Positions 45,432 to 54,419 of a DNA stretch of 64,000 bases are shown piece after piece. The DNA comes from Kiloniella spongiae (lineage in GTDB: Bacteria > Pseudomonadota > Alphaproteobacteria > Kiloniellales > Kiloniellaceae), in assembly GCF_001026905.1 (NCBI RefSeq), contig NZ_LAQL01000013.1:1-64000 (forward strand), given 5' to 3'. Both the position numbers and the translations under genes were made by a program. Position 1 is the first letter of the stretch, and every line of letters starts with the position of its first letter. The notes below the pieces were generated by a model. It did no database searches, was not told the origin of the DNA, and saw nothing but the letters and a program-made list of their open reading frames with translations.

Positions 45432-45942
45432 TAGATCCAGACAGAGGAACATTGGTAGCTTGTTACAGATCTTGAATAAATTTGCTCCAAAACGATGCCG
45501 ATCACTGTCAGCGATGGCTTTAATCTCCGGGGTACTAGCAGGGGGCTTTATTGGTACGGTTTCGCAACCGGCTAAAGCCGAGATGATTTCCTATGAAGTT
45601 GCTGTTCTGCAAGGTTTGAACAAAATCACAGCGCGAGTATCCGAGTTGCGGGTGCCTGTAAATCAACCGGTTCGGTTTGGATCACTAGAAATCAATGCGC
45701 GAGAGTGTCGTAAAAGCCGCCCGGAAGAAATGCCTGAATCTGCTTCCTTTCTTGAGATTGATGACCATAAAGAAAATACTGAAACAACGCGAATGTTCGC
45801 CGGTTGGATGTTTGCGTCATCTCCTGCTGTATCGGCTATGGAGCATCCGGTGTATGATATCTGGGTGGTAAACTGTATGTCTTTGGATGAAGCACAGGCC
45901 GCTTCTGAGCAGGCAGAAGAAGAGACGAAAGCGACTGAGTAG
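45412..45942 (+). CDS. DUF2155 domain secreted protein
   Basis: A 176-aa protein with a long basic N-terminal region (about 28 residues) followed by a hydrophobic signal segment (about 33-50) and a likely cleavage after QPAKA (about residue 55). The DUF2155 core follows: VAVLQGLNKITARVSELRVP, VRFGSLEINARECR, then FAGWMFASSPAVSAMEHPVY and YDIWVVNC, with two conserved cysteines. An acidic tail ends the protein. Function unknown. The family is almost entirely alphaproteobacterial and commonly clusters with mlaD and aat, as here. Confidence 0.88.
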   Translation: MRQKNTDRSRQRNIGSLLQILNKFAPKRCRSLSAMALISGVLAGGFIGTVSQPAKAEMISYEVAVLQGLNKITARVSELRVPVNQPVRFGSLEINARECRKSRPEEMPESASFLEIDDHKENTETTRMFAGWMFASSPAVSAMEHPVYDIWVVNCMSLDEAQAASEQAEEETKATE

Positions 45943-45993
45943 CAAGTGTAACCCTTAGGTCTATTTTTCTAACAGATAGATATATTTTGGCTG

Positions 45994-46043
45994 TGACTGA
46001 TCCCATCAGTCATCTTTGTCACTAATGACTAATCATTAGTCAT
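45994..46043. terminator. paired palindromes at a convergent gene junction
   Basis: Two related inverted repeats: TGACTGAT CCC ATCAGTCA (45994-46012) and ATGACTAAT C ATTAGTCAT (46025-46043). They share the word TGACT-R-AT. The second includes the aat stop codon. They lie between convergent DUF2155 and aat and may act as a bidirectional terminator, though neither has a clear T-run. Confidence 0.5.
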
Positions 46044-46704
46044 CGGTATACACGGTAGAGCGATTGCCTTTGCAGCTTTCTATAAAATCAAAAAGTTCGA
46101 TTTCTGAAAGCTCCAATGGGAAGCGGGCTGGGGCTTGCATAGCTTCGAATAGACATCTTTTGTATATTTCACGCTCTATTTCAATTGTGCCAAACTGACT
46201 TAAATGTTCTGTGGTGAATTGCGTATCCAGCAGGTTATAATTTCCTTTAATAAGGCGAGCTGCCAGGTGAATAAGAGCCACCTTGCTTGCATCGCTCCGC
46301 CGGGAAAACATGCTTTCCCCAAAAAAGGCTCCGCCCAGCGAGACACCATAGAGACCGCCAACGAGTTTGCCATCAAGCCAGCATTCAACAGAGTGGGCAA
46401 AGCCACGCTCGTGGAGTTGGGTGTATATTTTTTTGATGAGGGGGTTTATCCAAGTATCTGGACGCTGTGATGTCGTTGCTGCACACATTTCCAGTACATC
46501 GGAAAAAGCTGTGTTACAGCGAACCTCAAAGGGTTTTCTTTTTAATGTTTTACGTAGGGATCTGGATATATGGATTTTATCCAAAGGAAGTATGCCGCGA
46601 TTCTCTGGATCTATCCAATGCAGATCCAGAGAATCATGACTTTCTGCCATTGGGAAAACGCCAATGGTATATGCTTTTAAGAGTAGATCTGCTGTGATCT
46701 CCAT
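46036..46704 (-). CDS. aat: leucyl/phenylalanyl-tRNA-protein transferase
   Basis: A 222-aa cytoplasmic aminoacyl transferase that adds Leu or Phe to proteins with N-terminal Lys or Arg, creating N-degrons for ClpS/ClpAP. Family motifs: LLKAYTIGVFPMAE, WIDPENRGILPLD, HISRSLRKTLKR, RPDTWI, AHSVECWLDGKLVGGLYGVS, and the catalytic-site FFGESMFSRRSDASKVALIHL. The C-terminal DTQFTTEHLSQFG is present. I chose the ATG at 46704 rather than a GTG two codons upstream. clpS and clpA are both in this window. Confidence 0.94.
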   Translation of the reverse strand: MEITADLLLKAYTIGVFPMAESHDSLDLHWIDPENRGILPLDKIHISRSLRKTLKRKPFEVRCNTAFSDVLEMCAATTSQRPDTWINPLIKKIYTQLHERGFAHSVECWLDGKLVGGLYGVSLGGAFFGESMFSRRSDASKVALIHLAARLIKGNYNLLDTQFTTEHLSQFGTIEIEREIYKRCLFEAMQAPARFPLELSEIELFDFIESCKGNRSTVYTDD

Positions 46705-46765
46705 GAACACCTATGCCCTGAAAATTACGCTTAAGCACCTAATTCGGGGAATGCCTGTCCAATTT

Positions 46766-48115
46766 TTACCCTTTATTCAAACTATCAACAAACTTTTCCA
46801 GCCAGTGGATGTCGTAAACACCGGATTGAAATTGTTCGTTATTCACTAATTCCATGTGCAATGGAATTGATGTGTTAACACCATCAATGACGTACTCTTG
46901 CAAGGCGCGTCTTGTTTTCATGATACAATCAGCGCGATCATCGCCATGGACAATCAGCTTGGCGATCATGCTATCGTAAGTTGGCGGAATTTTATACCCG
47001 GCATAGATCGCAGCATCAACGCGAATACCAAGCCCGCCAGGGGCATGATAGCTTTTGATTTGGCCAGGAGATGGCATGAAGTTGAAGGGGTGTTCAGCAT
47101 TGATCCGGCACTCAATGGCATGTCCTTTGAGAACAACTTCTTCCTGAGTGTGGCTCAGCTTTTCACCTGCAGCAACACGGATCATTTCGCGCATAAGATC
47201 AATGCCGCTGATGGCTTCTGAAATCGTATGTTCGACTTGAATACGCGTATTCATTTCAATGAAAAAGAACTCGCCATTCTCATAGAGATATTCAATCGTA
47301 CCGGCGCTTTTGTACCCGAAGCCAAGCATTGCATCGGCAGAAATTTTTCCAATACGGTTGCGTTCTTCGTCGGTCAACATTGGTGATGGAGCTTCTTCCA
47401 GCACCTTTTGGTGGCGTCGTTGGAGCGAACAATCGCGTTCACCAACGTGGATTGCGCCGCCTTGGCCATCACCTAGTAGCTGGATTTCAATATGCCGGGG
47501 TGTCCCCAGATATTTTTCCATATAGACGACATCATCACCAAAAGCAGATTTTGCCTCGGTACGTGCCAGTCGAAAGCCTTCACGAAGCTCATCATCATTG
47601 TTGGCGACCTTCATACCACGACCACCGCCGCCCGAACGCGCCTTGATCAGGACCGGATAGCCGATTTCCTTGGCAATCCTAATGCCGTCTTCGGCACTTT
47701 CCAGCGCGCCATCAGATCCGGGAACAACCGGAATCCCAAGCTTGATAGCTGTTTCTTTCGCGGCGACTTTGTCACCCATAATCCGGATATGCTCGGGAGA
47801 GGGACCAATAAAGGTAAAGCCGTGCTCTTCAACCATTTCGGCGAAGGCCGCATTCTCTGAAAGAAAGCCAACGCCGGGGTGAATAGCATCAGCGCCTGTC
47901 ATTGTCGCGGCTGAAAGGATAGCCGGAATATTGAGGTAGCTGTCTTTACTCGGTGCGGGGCCGATACAGACGGACTCATCAGCAAGGCGAACATGCATCG
48001 CATCAGAATCGATTGTGGAATGTACTGCAACGGTTTCGATGCCCATATCGCGACAAGCCCGAAGAATTCTAAGGGCAATTTCGCCGCGATTGGCAATGAG
48101 GATCTTTTTGAACAT
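46766..48115 (-). CDS. accC: acetyl-CoA carboxylase, biotin carboxylase subunit
   Basis: A 449-aa ATP-dependent biotin carboxylase. It carboxylates biotin on AccB in the first step of fatty acid synthesis. N-terminal [20 protein letters not shown], the glycine-rich ATP loop [72 protein letters not shown] and the final domain with ECRINAEHP are all present. Full length and no missing key residue. It lies 21 bases downstream of accB. Confidence 0.97.
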   Translation of the reverse strand: MFKKILIANRGEIALRILRACRDMGIETVAVHSTIDSDAMHVRLADESVCIGPAPSKDSYLNIPAILSAATMTGADAIHPGVGFLSENAAFAEMVEEHGFTFIGPSPEHIRIMGDKVAAKETAIKLGIPVVPGSDGALESAEDGIRIAKEIGYPVLIKARSGGGGRGMKVANNDDELREGFRLARTEAKSAFGDDVVYMEKYLGTPRHIEIQLLGDGQGGAIHVGERDCSLQRRHQKVLEEAPSPMLTDEERNRIGKISADAMLGFGYKSAGTIEYLYENGEFFFIEMNTRIQVEHTISEAISGIDLMREMIRVAAGEKLSHTQEEVVLKGHAIECRINAEHPFNFMPSPGQIKSYHAPGGLGIRVDAAIYAGYKIPPTYDSMIAKLIVHGDDRADCIMKTRRALQEYVIDGVNTSIPLHMELVNNEQFQSGVYDIHWLEKFVDSLNKG

Positions 48116-48136
48116 GAAGCCTTCTTGTGTCAGCTA

Positions 48137-48577
48137 TTATTCAATAACCATCAGTGGCTCGCCAAATTCGATTGGCTGACCGTCACTGACGAGGATCTGT
48201 TTAACAACGCCTGATTTTGGGCTAGGCAGAGGGTTCATCACCTTCATTGCTTCAAGAATAAGAAGCGTCTGTCCCTCAGTTACGCTGTCACCAACTTTCA
48301 CAAAAGTCGGCGCACCTGGCTCTCCAGAGAGATATGCGGTTCCAACCATTGGCGAGGTAATGGCATTGACAGGTACGCCGCCAGTATCACTTGCTGCTGG
48401 TGCCGCTGTCGCTGGTGCGGCAACAGGTGCCGGAGCTGCTGCGTGGACGACTGTTCCGCCTCTGACCAGGCGGATACGGTGACCGTCTGCTTCGTATTCA
48501 ATTTCGCTCAGGTCCGTTTCATCCAGCAAGCCGGCGAGGGTACGGATAACCTTCTCATTTACTTCAAGTTTAGACAT
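48137..48577 (-). CDS. accB: acetyl-CoA carboxylase, biotin carboxyl carrier protein
   Basis: A 146-aa biotin carrier. The N-terminal region (about 1-50) is helical and mediates subunit contacts. An alanine/proline linker (about 48-70) separates it from the biotinyl domain (about 72-146), which contains SPMVGTAYLSGEPGAPTFV and the biotinylation motif LEAMKVMNPL. The thumb loop between beta strands is present (GEPGAPTFVKVGD). It overlaps aroQ by one base (TAATG) and precedes accC, a classical gene order. Confidence 0.96.
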   Translation of the reverse strand: MSKLEVNEKVIRTLAGLLDETDLSEIEYEADGHRIRLVRGGTVVHAAAPAPVAAPATAAPAASDTGGVPVNAITSPMVGTAYLSGEPGAPTFVKVGDSVTEGQTLLILEAMKVMNPLPSPKSGVVKQILVSDGQPIEFGEPLMVIE

Positions 48578-49026
48578 TATAAATCTTGTTCGCTGTTTAA
48601 AACGTTAGCCATCGCATCCATAGCCAATAGATAGCCCTGACGTCCTAAGCCACAGATAACCCCAAGGGCTGCTTGTGATACATAGGATTTATGTCGAAAG
48701 TTTTCGCGGCGATGGATGTTGGAGATATGTACTTCAATAACAGGTAAATCAACACCTTTTAGTGCATCAAGTAACCCGATTGATGTATGGGTAAGTGCAC
48801 CCGGATTGATGATGATACCTTCGTGCACGTCGCGTGCTTCGTGGATCCAGTCAATAAGTTGACCTTCCCAATTGGATTGCTGGCATACTAAAGAAAGCCC
48901 AAGAGCTTTGGCACGTTTGTGACAAAGCGTATTTAGGTCTTCTAAAGTTTCTGAACCATAAATTTCTGGTTCACGGCTACCCAGCAGATTTAAATTGGGT
49001 CCGTTCAAAAGCAACACTGACGGCAA
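48577..49026 (-). CDS. aroQ: 3-dehydroquinate dehydratase, type II
   Basis: A 149-aa type II dehydroquinase of the shikimate pathway. Motifs: [20 protein letters not shown] (the flexible catalytic loop with Arg and Tyr), [27 protein letters not shown], and [20 protein letters not shown], including the catalytic His. Length is normal. The start is a TTG at 49026: an in-frame stop lies a few codons upstream, there is no ATG, and the conserved N-terminal strand begins at residue 4. Its stop overlaps accB, so the three genes form one operon. Confidence 0.95.
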   Translation of the reverse strand: MPSVLLLNGPNLNLLGSREPEIYGSETLEDLNTLCHKRAKALGLSLVCQQSNWEGQLIDWIHEARDVHEGIIINPGALTHTSIGLLDALKGVDLPVIEVHISNIHRRENFRHKSYVSQAALGVICGLGRQGYLLAMDAMANVLNSEQDL

Positions 49027-49188
49027 AGGTTTGCACCATTCATTTCAGTTAAATGAATTGATTAGGCGTAACATAGCAGTGCTGATCGTGCAATCAATTG
49101 CGACGAAAGTTATTGCTTTTTTCTATCGATAGGACATCGGGGACAAATAACGGTTCGGTGACGGATGTCTGGACGAAATTGGCGTTAA

Positions 49189-50013
49189 TTAACTGGCTTT
49201 CTCTGCACGAATACTCTCAATGAGTGCTTTGAATTGCTCGTAAGTGGTATTCGGAGGCACACTTGTTGTTCCAACGACAAACGCGGGTGTGCCGTTAGCG
49301 CCAATTTTCTGGGCCAACGTACGGGTGTTGAGGATTTCCTGGCCAATTTCTGGTGATTTCATATCTTCCTTAAACCGGTCAAGGTCAAGATCGAGTTCTT
49401 CGGCCAAGTCAAAAAGTCTTGCTTGGGAGAGGTCGGAAGCATTGTCCATTAGAGCAAAATGGTACTCGTTATATTTCCCCTGTTTCATGGCCGCCAAGGC
49501 CGCACGAGCAGCAATCATAGATTCAGGACTTAGGATCGGAAACTCTTTCATAACAACTTTGAGGTTTGGATCGTCTTCAACAAGCTGCTCAACGATAGAT
49601 GCAGCTTTGTGGCAATAGGGGCAACGGTAATCAAAAAACTCAACCAAAACGACATCGCCGTCAGGATTACCGATATAGGGTGATGTTGGCGAGTTGTGGA
49701 GTTCTTCTACGTTGCTGACAATAGCATGTTGTTTTTGCTCTTCTTCACGTTGTGCCTGTAGTTCCTGGTATCTGGTAAGAGAGTCGATAATGACTTCAGG
49801 GTTTTTCAAAAGATACTCTTTGACGGCCTCTTCGAAGGCTTTTGTTTGTTCTTCTGTTTTTAGTGGGAAGAGTGCCGAGGTGTCTTTTGTTTCCTGTGCG
49901 TAACCAAGTGTTCCCGAGGCTAGCATGGCCGAAAGAGCAATTGTGCCTGCCAAAATTGGCTTGCGGGCTATCGTCCAACGTGGAGTTTTGTAATTATTTT
50001 TATCAGGGAACAT
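49189..50013 (-). CDS. DsbA-family thiol-disulfide oxidoreductase
   Basis: A 274-aa periplasmic thioredoxin-fold protein. A basic N-terminus and hydrophobic segment (about 20-39) act as a signal or anchor. A charged helical linker region (about 45-100) resembles the DSBA oxidoreductase N-domain (LFPLKTEEQTKAFEEAVKEY). The catalytic motif is FFDYRCPYCHKA (CPYC). The cis-proline loop is GTPAFVV. This is the Com1/ScsC-like subgroup rather than classical DsbA; such proteins can be oxidases or isomerases. It lies between aroQ and the M48-TPR protease on the same strand, both handling periplasmic proteins. Confidence 0.9.
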   Translation of the reverse strand: MFPDKNNYKTPRWTIARKPILAGTIALSAMLASGTLGYAQETKDTSALFPLKTEEQTKAFEEAVKEYLLKNPEVIIDSLTRYQELQAQREEEQKQHAIVSNVEELHNSPTSPYIGNPDGDVVLVEFFDYRCPYCHKAASIVEQLVEDDPNLKVVMKEFPILSPESMIAARAALAAMKQGKYNEYHFALMDNASDLSQARLFDLAEELDLDLDRFKEDMKSPEIGQEILNTRTLAQKIGANGTPAFVVGTTSVPPNTTYEQFKALIESIRAEKAS

Positions 50014-50151
50014 TGGTATAAACTTTTCTTAATGACGAATAATGAAAGTGATAATGATAAAATCCTAGCGAACATGCAAAGAACTTTACTGTGAACTATG
50101 AAGATATTTAAGACTGATCTTGGAGAATTTCTCTGCTTAAATAATTTTGAA

Positions 50152-51516
50152 CTAGTTATTCTTACGCTTTTTATCTTTGCGGTCTGCCGCGCTGTTAAGA
50201 TCAGAAGCGCGCAACCATGCTGGTGATCCACTTTGTAAGAGTTCGCGGGCACGTTCGGATTGGATGACTGCTTCGGCATATTTTCCTCTGCCATAGGCGC
50301 GTTCTGCAAGTGCCAGTGACGTCATTCCTTTATCACCCCGGCGGCCATAAATAATTGCAGCCTGTCGCCAAACGCCAGGATTATTAGGTTCTTGTGCCAG
50401 GATGCTTTGAATATGCTCAAGCGCTATAGAATCTTTTTCTGGATTGTTTTCTTCGATAAGGACGCGTGCATATAGCGTTTTGATTGGTGCTGCATCCGGT
50501 GCTAGTTCAACAGCTTTTTGAAGATATGGTGTCGCTTCTTTTCCTCGGGCAAATTCAAAAAGAATCTGTCCTTTCAATTCCAGAAAATAAGGGTCGTTAG
50601 GATAATCAGTTAACAAACTATCCAGTTCGCGCAGGGCGTTATCTACATCTGTTGATCTGTAATAGGAAATAGCGCGAGCATACCTTCCTTCTTCGGACAT
50701 ATCTTCGGGGGGATATTTTCTGAGAACTTTCGCAGAAGATTCCAAGAAGCCGATAAGTTTGGCAACGATACGTTTGTGTAGTTGTACGATTTTCGGCGAA
50801 TCGGGTTTGCCGGAATAAGGAGATTTCTGAACCTCATTATCCAGAAAATTATATCGTTGTTGAGATAGGGGGTGACTGCGTAAATAGGGGTCCTGATTTT
50901 GGCTAAGGAGAACTTCCTGCCCTCTCAATACACCCATAAAATCTCTGAGACCTTCTGCTGTTTGTCCTGTTGCTCGAAGATATTTCACAGCTGCCTGGTC
51001 AGCTGCTGCTTCTTGTTGTCGTGTGTAGCTGAGAAAATTTCGCAAGGCCAAGGATTGTCCAGCTCCGATAATGACACCGGCGGCTTCTCCTTTGCCAGTG
51101 GCGATTGCGGCACCAATTCCTAATAAATAACTGGCAATGTTTGTCACAATGGCTTTATCAACACTATCGCCTCGAAAGGCGACATGACCGCCTGAAAGAT
51201 GGCCTGTTTCGTGGGCTATAACACCAATAACTTCAGAAGGAGTCTTAGCCGTTGTCAGTAGTCCAGTATTAATAAACATTCTGTTGCCCGAGGTAACAAA
51301 AGCATTAAGACTTTTGTCATTTACGATGAAAATCCTTACACTTTGCGGGCTTATACCTGCGGCCTGAAAAATTGGGGTGGAATAAATCCTCAGAGCATGC
51401 TCTGTTTCAGCGTCACGGATTAGATTCAATCCTTGAGCTTTTACTGGAAAGGTAAAAGTAACGGTGGCAATAAGAGCAATGATACGTAAAATCAGGCGGG
51501 CTGGTCGTTCATTCAA
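50152..51516 (-). CDS. periplasmic M48 metalloprotease with TPR repeats (BepA-like)
   Basis: A 454-aa protein. A signal peptide (about residues 1-28, ending PVKAQ) precedes the M48 domain with the zinc site IAHETGHLSGGH and the downstream EAAADQAAVKYL ligand region. A TPR array fills the C-terminal half (about 260-430). This is the BepA/YfgC arrangement, a quality-control protease and chaperone for outer-membrane assembly. The start is a TTG at 51516; there is no suitable ATG. It ends in a lysine/asparagine-rich tail. It diverges from the GGT-like lipoprotein gene, 60 bases apart, so the promoters must overlap. Confidence 0.9.
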   Translation of the reverse strand: MNERPARLILRIIALIATVTFTFPVKAQGLNLIRDAETEHALRIYSTPIFQAAGISPQSVRIFIVNDKSLNAFVTSGNRMFINTGLLTTAKTPSEVIGVIAHETGHLSGGHVAFRGDSVDKAIVTNIASYLLGIGAAIATGKGEAAGVIIGAGQSLALRNFLSYTRQQEAAADQAAVKYLRATGQTAEGLRDFMGVLRGQEVLLSQNQDPYLRSHPLSQQRYNFLDNEVQKSPYSGKPDSPKIVQLHKRIVAKLIGFLESSAKVLRKYPPEDMSEEGRYARAISYYRSTDVDNALRELDSLLTDYPNDPYFLELKGQILFEFARGKEATPYLQKAVELAPDAAPIKTLYARVLIEENNPEKDSIALEHIQSILAQEPNNPGVWRQAAIIYGRRGDKGMTSLALAERAYGRGKYAEAVIQSERARELLQSGSPAWLRASDLNSAADRKDKKRKNN

Positions 51517-51576
51517 CGGGCAGTTCTCACAGGTTAAAAGATTTCGTTATAGTCAATTGGGGGCAAAGCGTCAGTA

Positions 51577-53184
51577 ATGCAAGACACCTTTTTCGGTAAA
51601 ACAAAACTTCATTCAGCTATCTTAACAGTATGTTTGGGAGGAATGCTACTCTCGGCTTGTGAAACAGTGGATGAAACTGCAAAAGGAAGCCTTCAGGTTG
51701 TTGAGGGGTTTGCTGGGGTTGTGTCGGCTGATGAGCCGAGGGCTGCTCAGGTTGGGCGTGAACTACTGGGAAATGGTGCGACCGCCGCGGACACTGCTGT
51801 TGCGATGTATTTTACCATGGCGGTAACGATGCCTTCACGCGTTAGTCTCGCTGGCGGTGGTGTGTGTTCTTATTATGACAAGCAAGAAAACAAAGCCGTT
51901 GCGATGAATTTCCTCCCGAAGTCATCCACTTCTGGTGGTGTTATCCCCAAAGCACCCCGTGTGATGGCGGCAATGCACGCCAGATTCGGGGCTGTGCGTT
52001 GGCAACAATTGGTCGCATATGGCGAGAATTTGGCGCGGTTCGGGAACCCTGTTAGTCGTTCGTTTGCCTACGATCTGGCACTTGCGAATAAACGGTTAGG
52101 TGTGAATGCCGAGCTTTTGAGTAAATTTGCGCGCGAAGATGGCAAGTTACCACGCGAAGGTGACAAGCTTGTGCAACCTGAGCTATCAGGAATTCTTGGT
52201 GGCTTAAGGGCGCAGGGCGCAGGGTATTTGTATGCGGGGCCTTTGACCAGGCGCTATGCCGAAGCGTCAACTGATGCTGGTTTCCCTTTGAGCAGTGATG
52301 ACGTTCGCAACTATCTCCCTGCCTTTGATGAGCCTTTGAATGTTCAGGTTAAGGATGACATTGCTCATTTTTCTGGTGATGTATCGGGAAGCGCATTGAT
52401 AACAGCAAATGTATTGGGACAGTTAAACGTTAGCGGTGATTATGAGGGGGCGTCTCTGGAAGAGCGCTCTCATATGTTTGTTGAGGCGCTCAAGCGAGCT
52501 CAAGTCGTTCGGGCCGGAGTTGCTTCTGGGCAGGTTACCGCAGAGGCAACACTCGCGGAAGAGGTTCTGGAGAATGTGTCTGACAGCTACAATCCGGGCA
52601 GCGCGACGCCAATGTCGGCACTTCCTTATCAGGCTTTACCTGCCTCGGGAAACCCGTATGCGGCGGGCTTCTCTGTTATTGATAAATACAACAACTCTGT
52701 CGCCTGCAGCTTTACCTTAAATGGTTTGTTTGGTTCTGGCCGTATGGCTGAAGGGATGGGCATTGTTTTACCTGCACCGCCACGTTCATCTGCTGATGGC
52801 TTGGATACGGTTATGAGCGTTGTTGTCGCGAACGAACCGACGGCTTTCTCACGTTATTCTGGCACATCGGCAGGTGGGGCAGTAAGTGCATCTGCTTTGG
52901 GGAAAGTCATGGCGGATACATTGTTGGCGAATATTCCGCTAAAGGATGCTGAAGTTGCAGCGCGATTGCATCACAGCGGTAAGCCAGATGTCGTTTTTTA
53001 TGAGCAAAAAAGTTCAGCTGAAATTGTGGAAAGTCTGAAAAGTAAAGGTCACGATGCGAGGCCTGCTCCGGAATTCGGGCGTGTTAATTCCAGCCATTGT
53101 GCAAAAAGTTTAAAATTTAACCCCGAAACCTGTAGCTCTGCTGCGGATACGCGTGGGTATGGTTTGAGCCGTTTGGCACGTTAG
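51577..53184 (+). CDS. gamma-glutamyltransferase-like lipoprotein lacking catalytic Thr
   Basis: A 535-aa protein with a lipoprotein signal (lipobox LLSAC, Cys about residue 28). The GGT fold is recognisable: VVSADEPRAAQVGRELLGNG, GATAADTAVAMYFTMAV, RVSLAGGGVCSYYD, and late FSVIDKYNNSVACSFTLNGL and GTSAGGAVSAS. Normal GGT is cut before a Thr in a TTH-type motif directly before FSV; here the residues are GNPYAAGF, so the nucleophile and self-cleavage site are missing. It is therefore probably an uncleaved, inactive or repurposed homologue at the membrane. It ends 9 bases before the aminotransferase start, so the two are co-transcribed. Confidence 0.8.
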   Translation: MQDTFFGKTKLHSAILTVCLGGMLLSACETVDETAKGSLQVVEGFAGVVSADEPRAAQVGRELLGNGATAADTAVAMYFTMAVTMPSRVSLAGGGVCSYYDKQENKAVAMNFLPKSSTSGGVIPKAPRVMAAMHARFGAVRWQQLVAYGENLARFGNPVSRSFAYDLALANKRLGVNAELLSKFAREDGKLPREGDKLVQPELSGILGGLRAQGAGYLYAGPLTRRYAEASTDAGFPLSSDDVRNYLPAFDEPLNVQVKDDIAHFSGDVSGSALITANVLGQLNVSGDYEGASLEERSHMFVEALKRAQVVRAGVASGQVTAEATLAEEVLENVSDSYNPGSATPMSALPYQALPASGNPYAAGFSVIDKYNNSVACSFTLNGLFGSGRMAEGMGIVLPAPPRSSADGLDTVMSVVVANEPTAFSRYSGTSAGGAVSASALGKVMADTLLANIPLKDAEVAARLHHSGKPDVVFYEQKSSAEIVESLKSKGHDARPAPEFGRVNSSHCAKSLKFNPETCSSAADTRGYGLSRLAR

Positions 53185-53193
53185 GACAACAAT

Positions 53194-54336
53194 ATGGCAT
53201 TGAAGCTTTCAAACAGGGGGGATATTCCCCCCTTTCTTGTGATGGATGTTTTACGGGCAGCAAATGAACGTGCAGCGGCAGGTGAAAACATTCTCCACCT
53301 TTCTCTTGGTCAGCCAGCAACACCAGCACCTAGGTATGTTCTTGAGACCGTTAAATCTGCACTTGATACTGAGATGATCGGTTATACTGATGCTATGGGG
53401 ATTCCCGAGTTGCGACAGGGAATAGCGGATCACTATAAACATATGTATCAACAAGAGGTCGATCCCAGACGTGTTATGGTGACGACGGGATCATCTGCTG
53501 GATTTTTATTGTCTTTTCTAGCTGCTTTTAATCCGGGTGATCGAGTTGCCTTGGCGGCTCCGGGATATCCGGCCTATAAAAATATTCTCGTCGCATTGGA
53601 TATAGAGCCTGTCCTTATTGAAGTTGGCCCAAGAGAGCGTTTCCAACCGACAGCTGATTTATTGGCGGCGCAGGGTGAATTGGATGGTGTCATCATTGCC
53701 AGTCCGTCCAATCCTGCGGGTACAATGCTAAGCGAAGAGGCTTTCAAAGCGATTATTTATTATTGTTCACTGAATGATATTCGATTGATCTCAGATGAGA
53801 TTTATCACGGTATTACCTATGGATCAGAAGCATCAACGGCTTTGAAATATACTGACGATGCTTTCATCATTAACTCTTTCTCCAAATATTTCTCTATGAC
53901 GGGATGGAGACTGGGGTGGATGATTTTGCCCGAGGATATGTTGCGAGCAGAGGAATGCCTTGCACAAAATCTCTTTATTTCTCCGCCAACTTTATCCCAG
54001 ATTGCGGGGGCGGCTGTTTTTAACTGTTACGATGTTCTTGAAGGTTATGTCGCACAATATGCCCGTAACAGAGAAATCTTGTTGAACGAGTTACCAGGGA
54101 TCGGTTTTGATAACCTTGCCCCGGCTGACGGTGGATTTTACATCTACGCAGACATCAGTGAGCGTACGAATGACAGTCAGTCTTTTTGTACACGTCTGTT
54201 GAGTGAAACGGGTATTGCGGCGACACCGGGAATTGATTTTGATCCCTTTCATGGGAACCATTTTATGCGGTTCTCTTTTGCGGGATCAGAACAGACCATG
54301 CTCGAAGCAGTTAAACGCCTGAAGGATTGGCGATAG
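53194..54336 (+). CDS. PLP-dependent aminotransferase, class I/II
   Basis: A 380-aa fold-type I aminotransferase. Motifs: LHLSLGQPATPAPRYVLE, YTDAMGIPELRQGIADHY, the aspartate that binds pyridine N in ISDEIYHGITYG, the Schiff-base Lys in NSFSKYFSMTGWRLGW, and the C-terminal substrate Arg in HFMRFSFA. It resembles the aspartate/aromatic group. The substrate is not determinable. It is encoded immediately downstream of the GGT-like lipoprotein gene, with a strong terminator after it. Confidence 0.9.
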   Translation: MALKLSNRGDIPPFLVMDVLRAANERAAAGENILHLSLGQPATPAPRYVLETVKSALDTEMIGYTDAMGIPELRQGIADHYKHMYQQEVDPRRVMVTTGSSAGFLLSFLAAFNPGDRVALAAPGYPAYKNILVALDIEPVLIEVGPRERFQPTADLLAAQGELDGVIIASPSNPAGTMLSEEAFKAIIYYCSLNDIRLISDEIYHGITYGSEASTALKYTDDAFIINSFSKYFSMTGWRLGWMILPEDMLRAEECLAQNLFISPPTLSQIAGAAVFNCYDVLEGYVAQYARNREILLNELPGIGFDNLAPADGGFYIYADISERTNDSQSFCTRLLSETGIAATPGIDFDPFHGNHFMRFSFAGSEQTMLEAVKRLKDWR

Positions 54337-54361
54337 GCAGGACGTCATAAAGTTTCCTTGT

Positions 54362-54403
54362 AAAAAAGAAGCCCCGGTCACTGAAGTCCGGGGCTTCTTT
54401 TTT
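54362..54403. terminator. bidirectional terminator between aminotransferase and rne
   Basis: A perfect 16-bp stem, AAAAAAGAAGCCCCGG (54362-54377) with CCGGGGCTTCTTTTTT (54388-54403). Poly-A and poly-T ends serve both convergent genes. Confidence 0.92.
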
Positions 54404-54419
54404 GTGTAAAGAAAATCGA

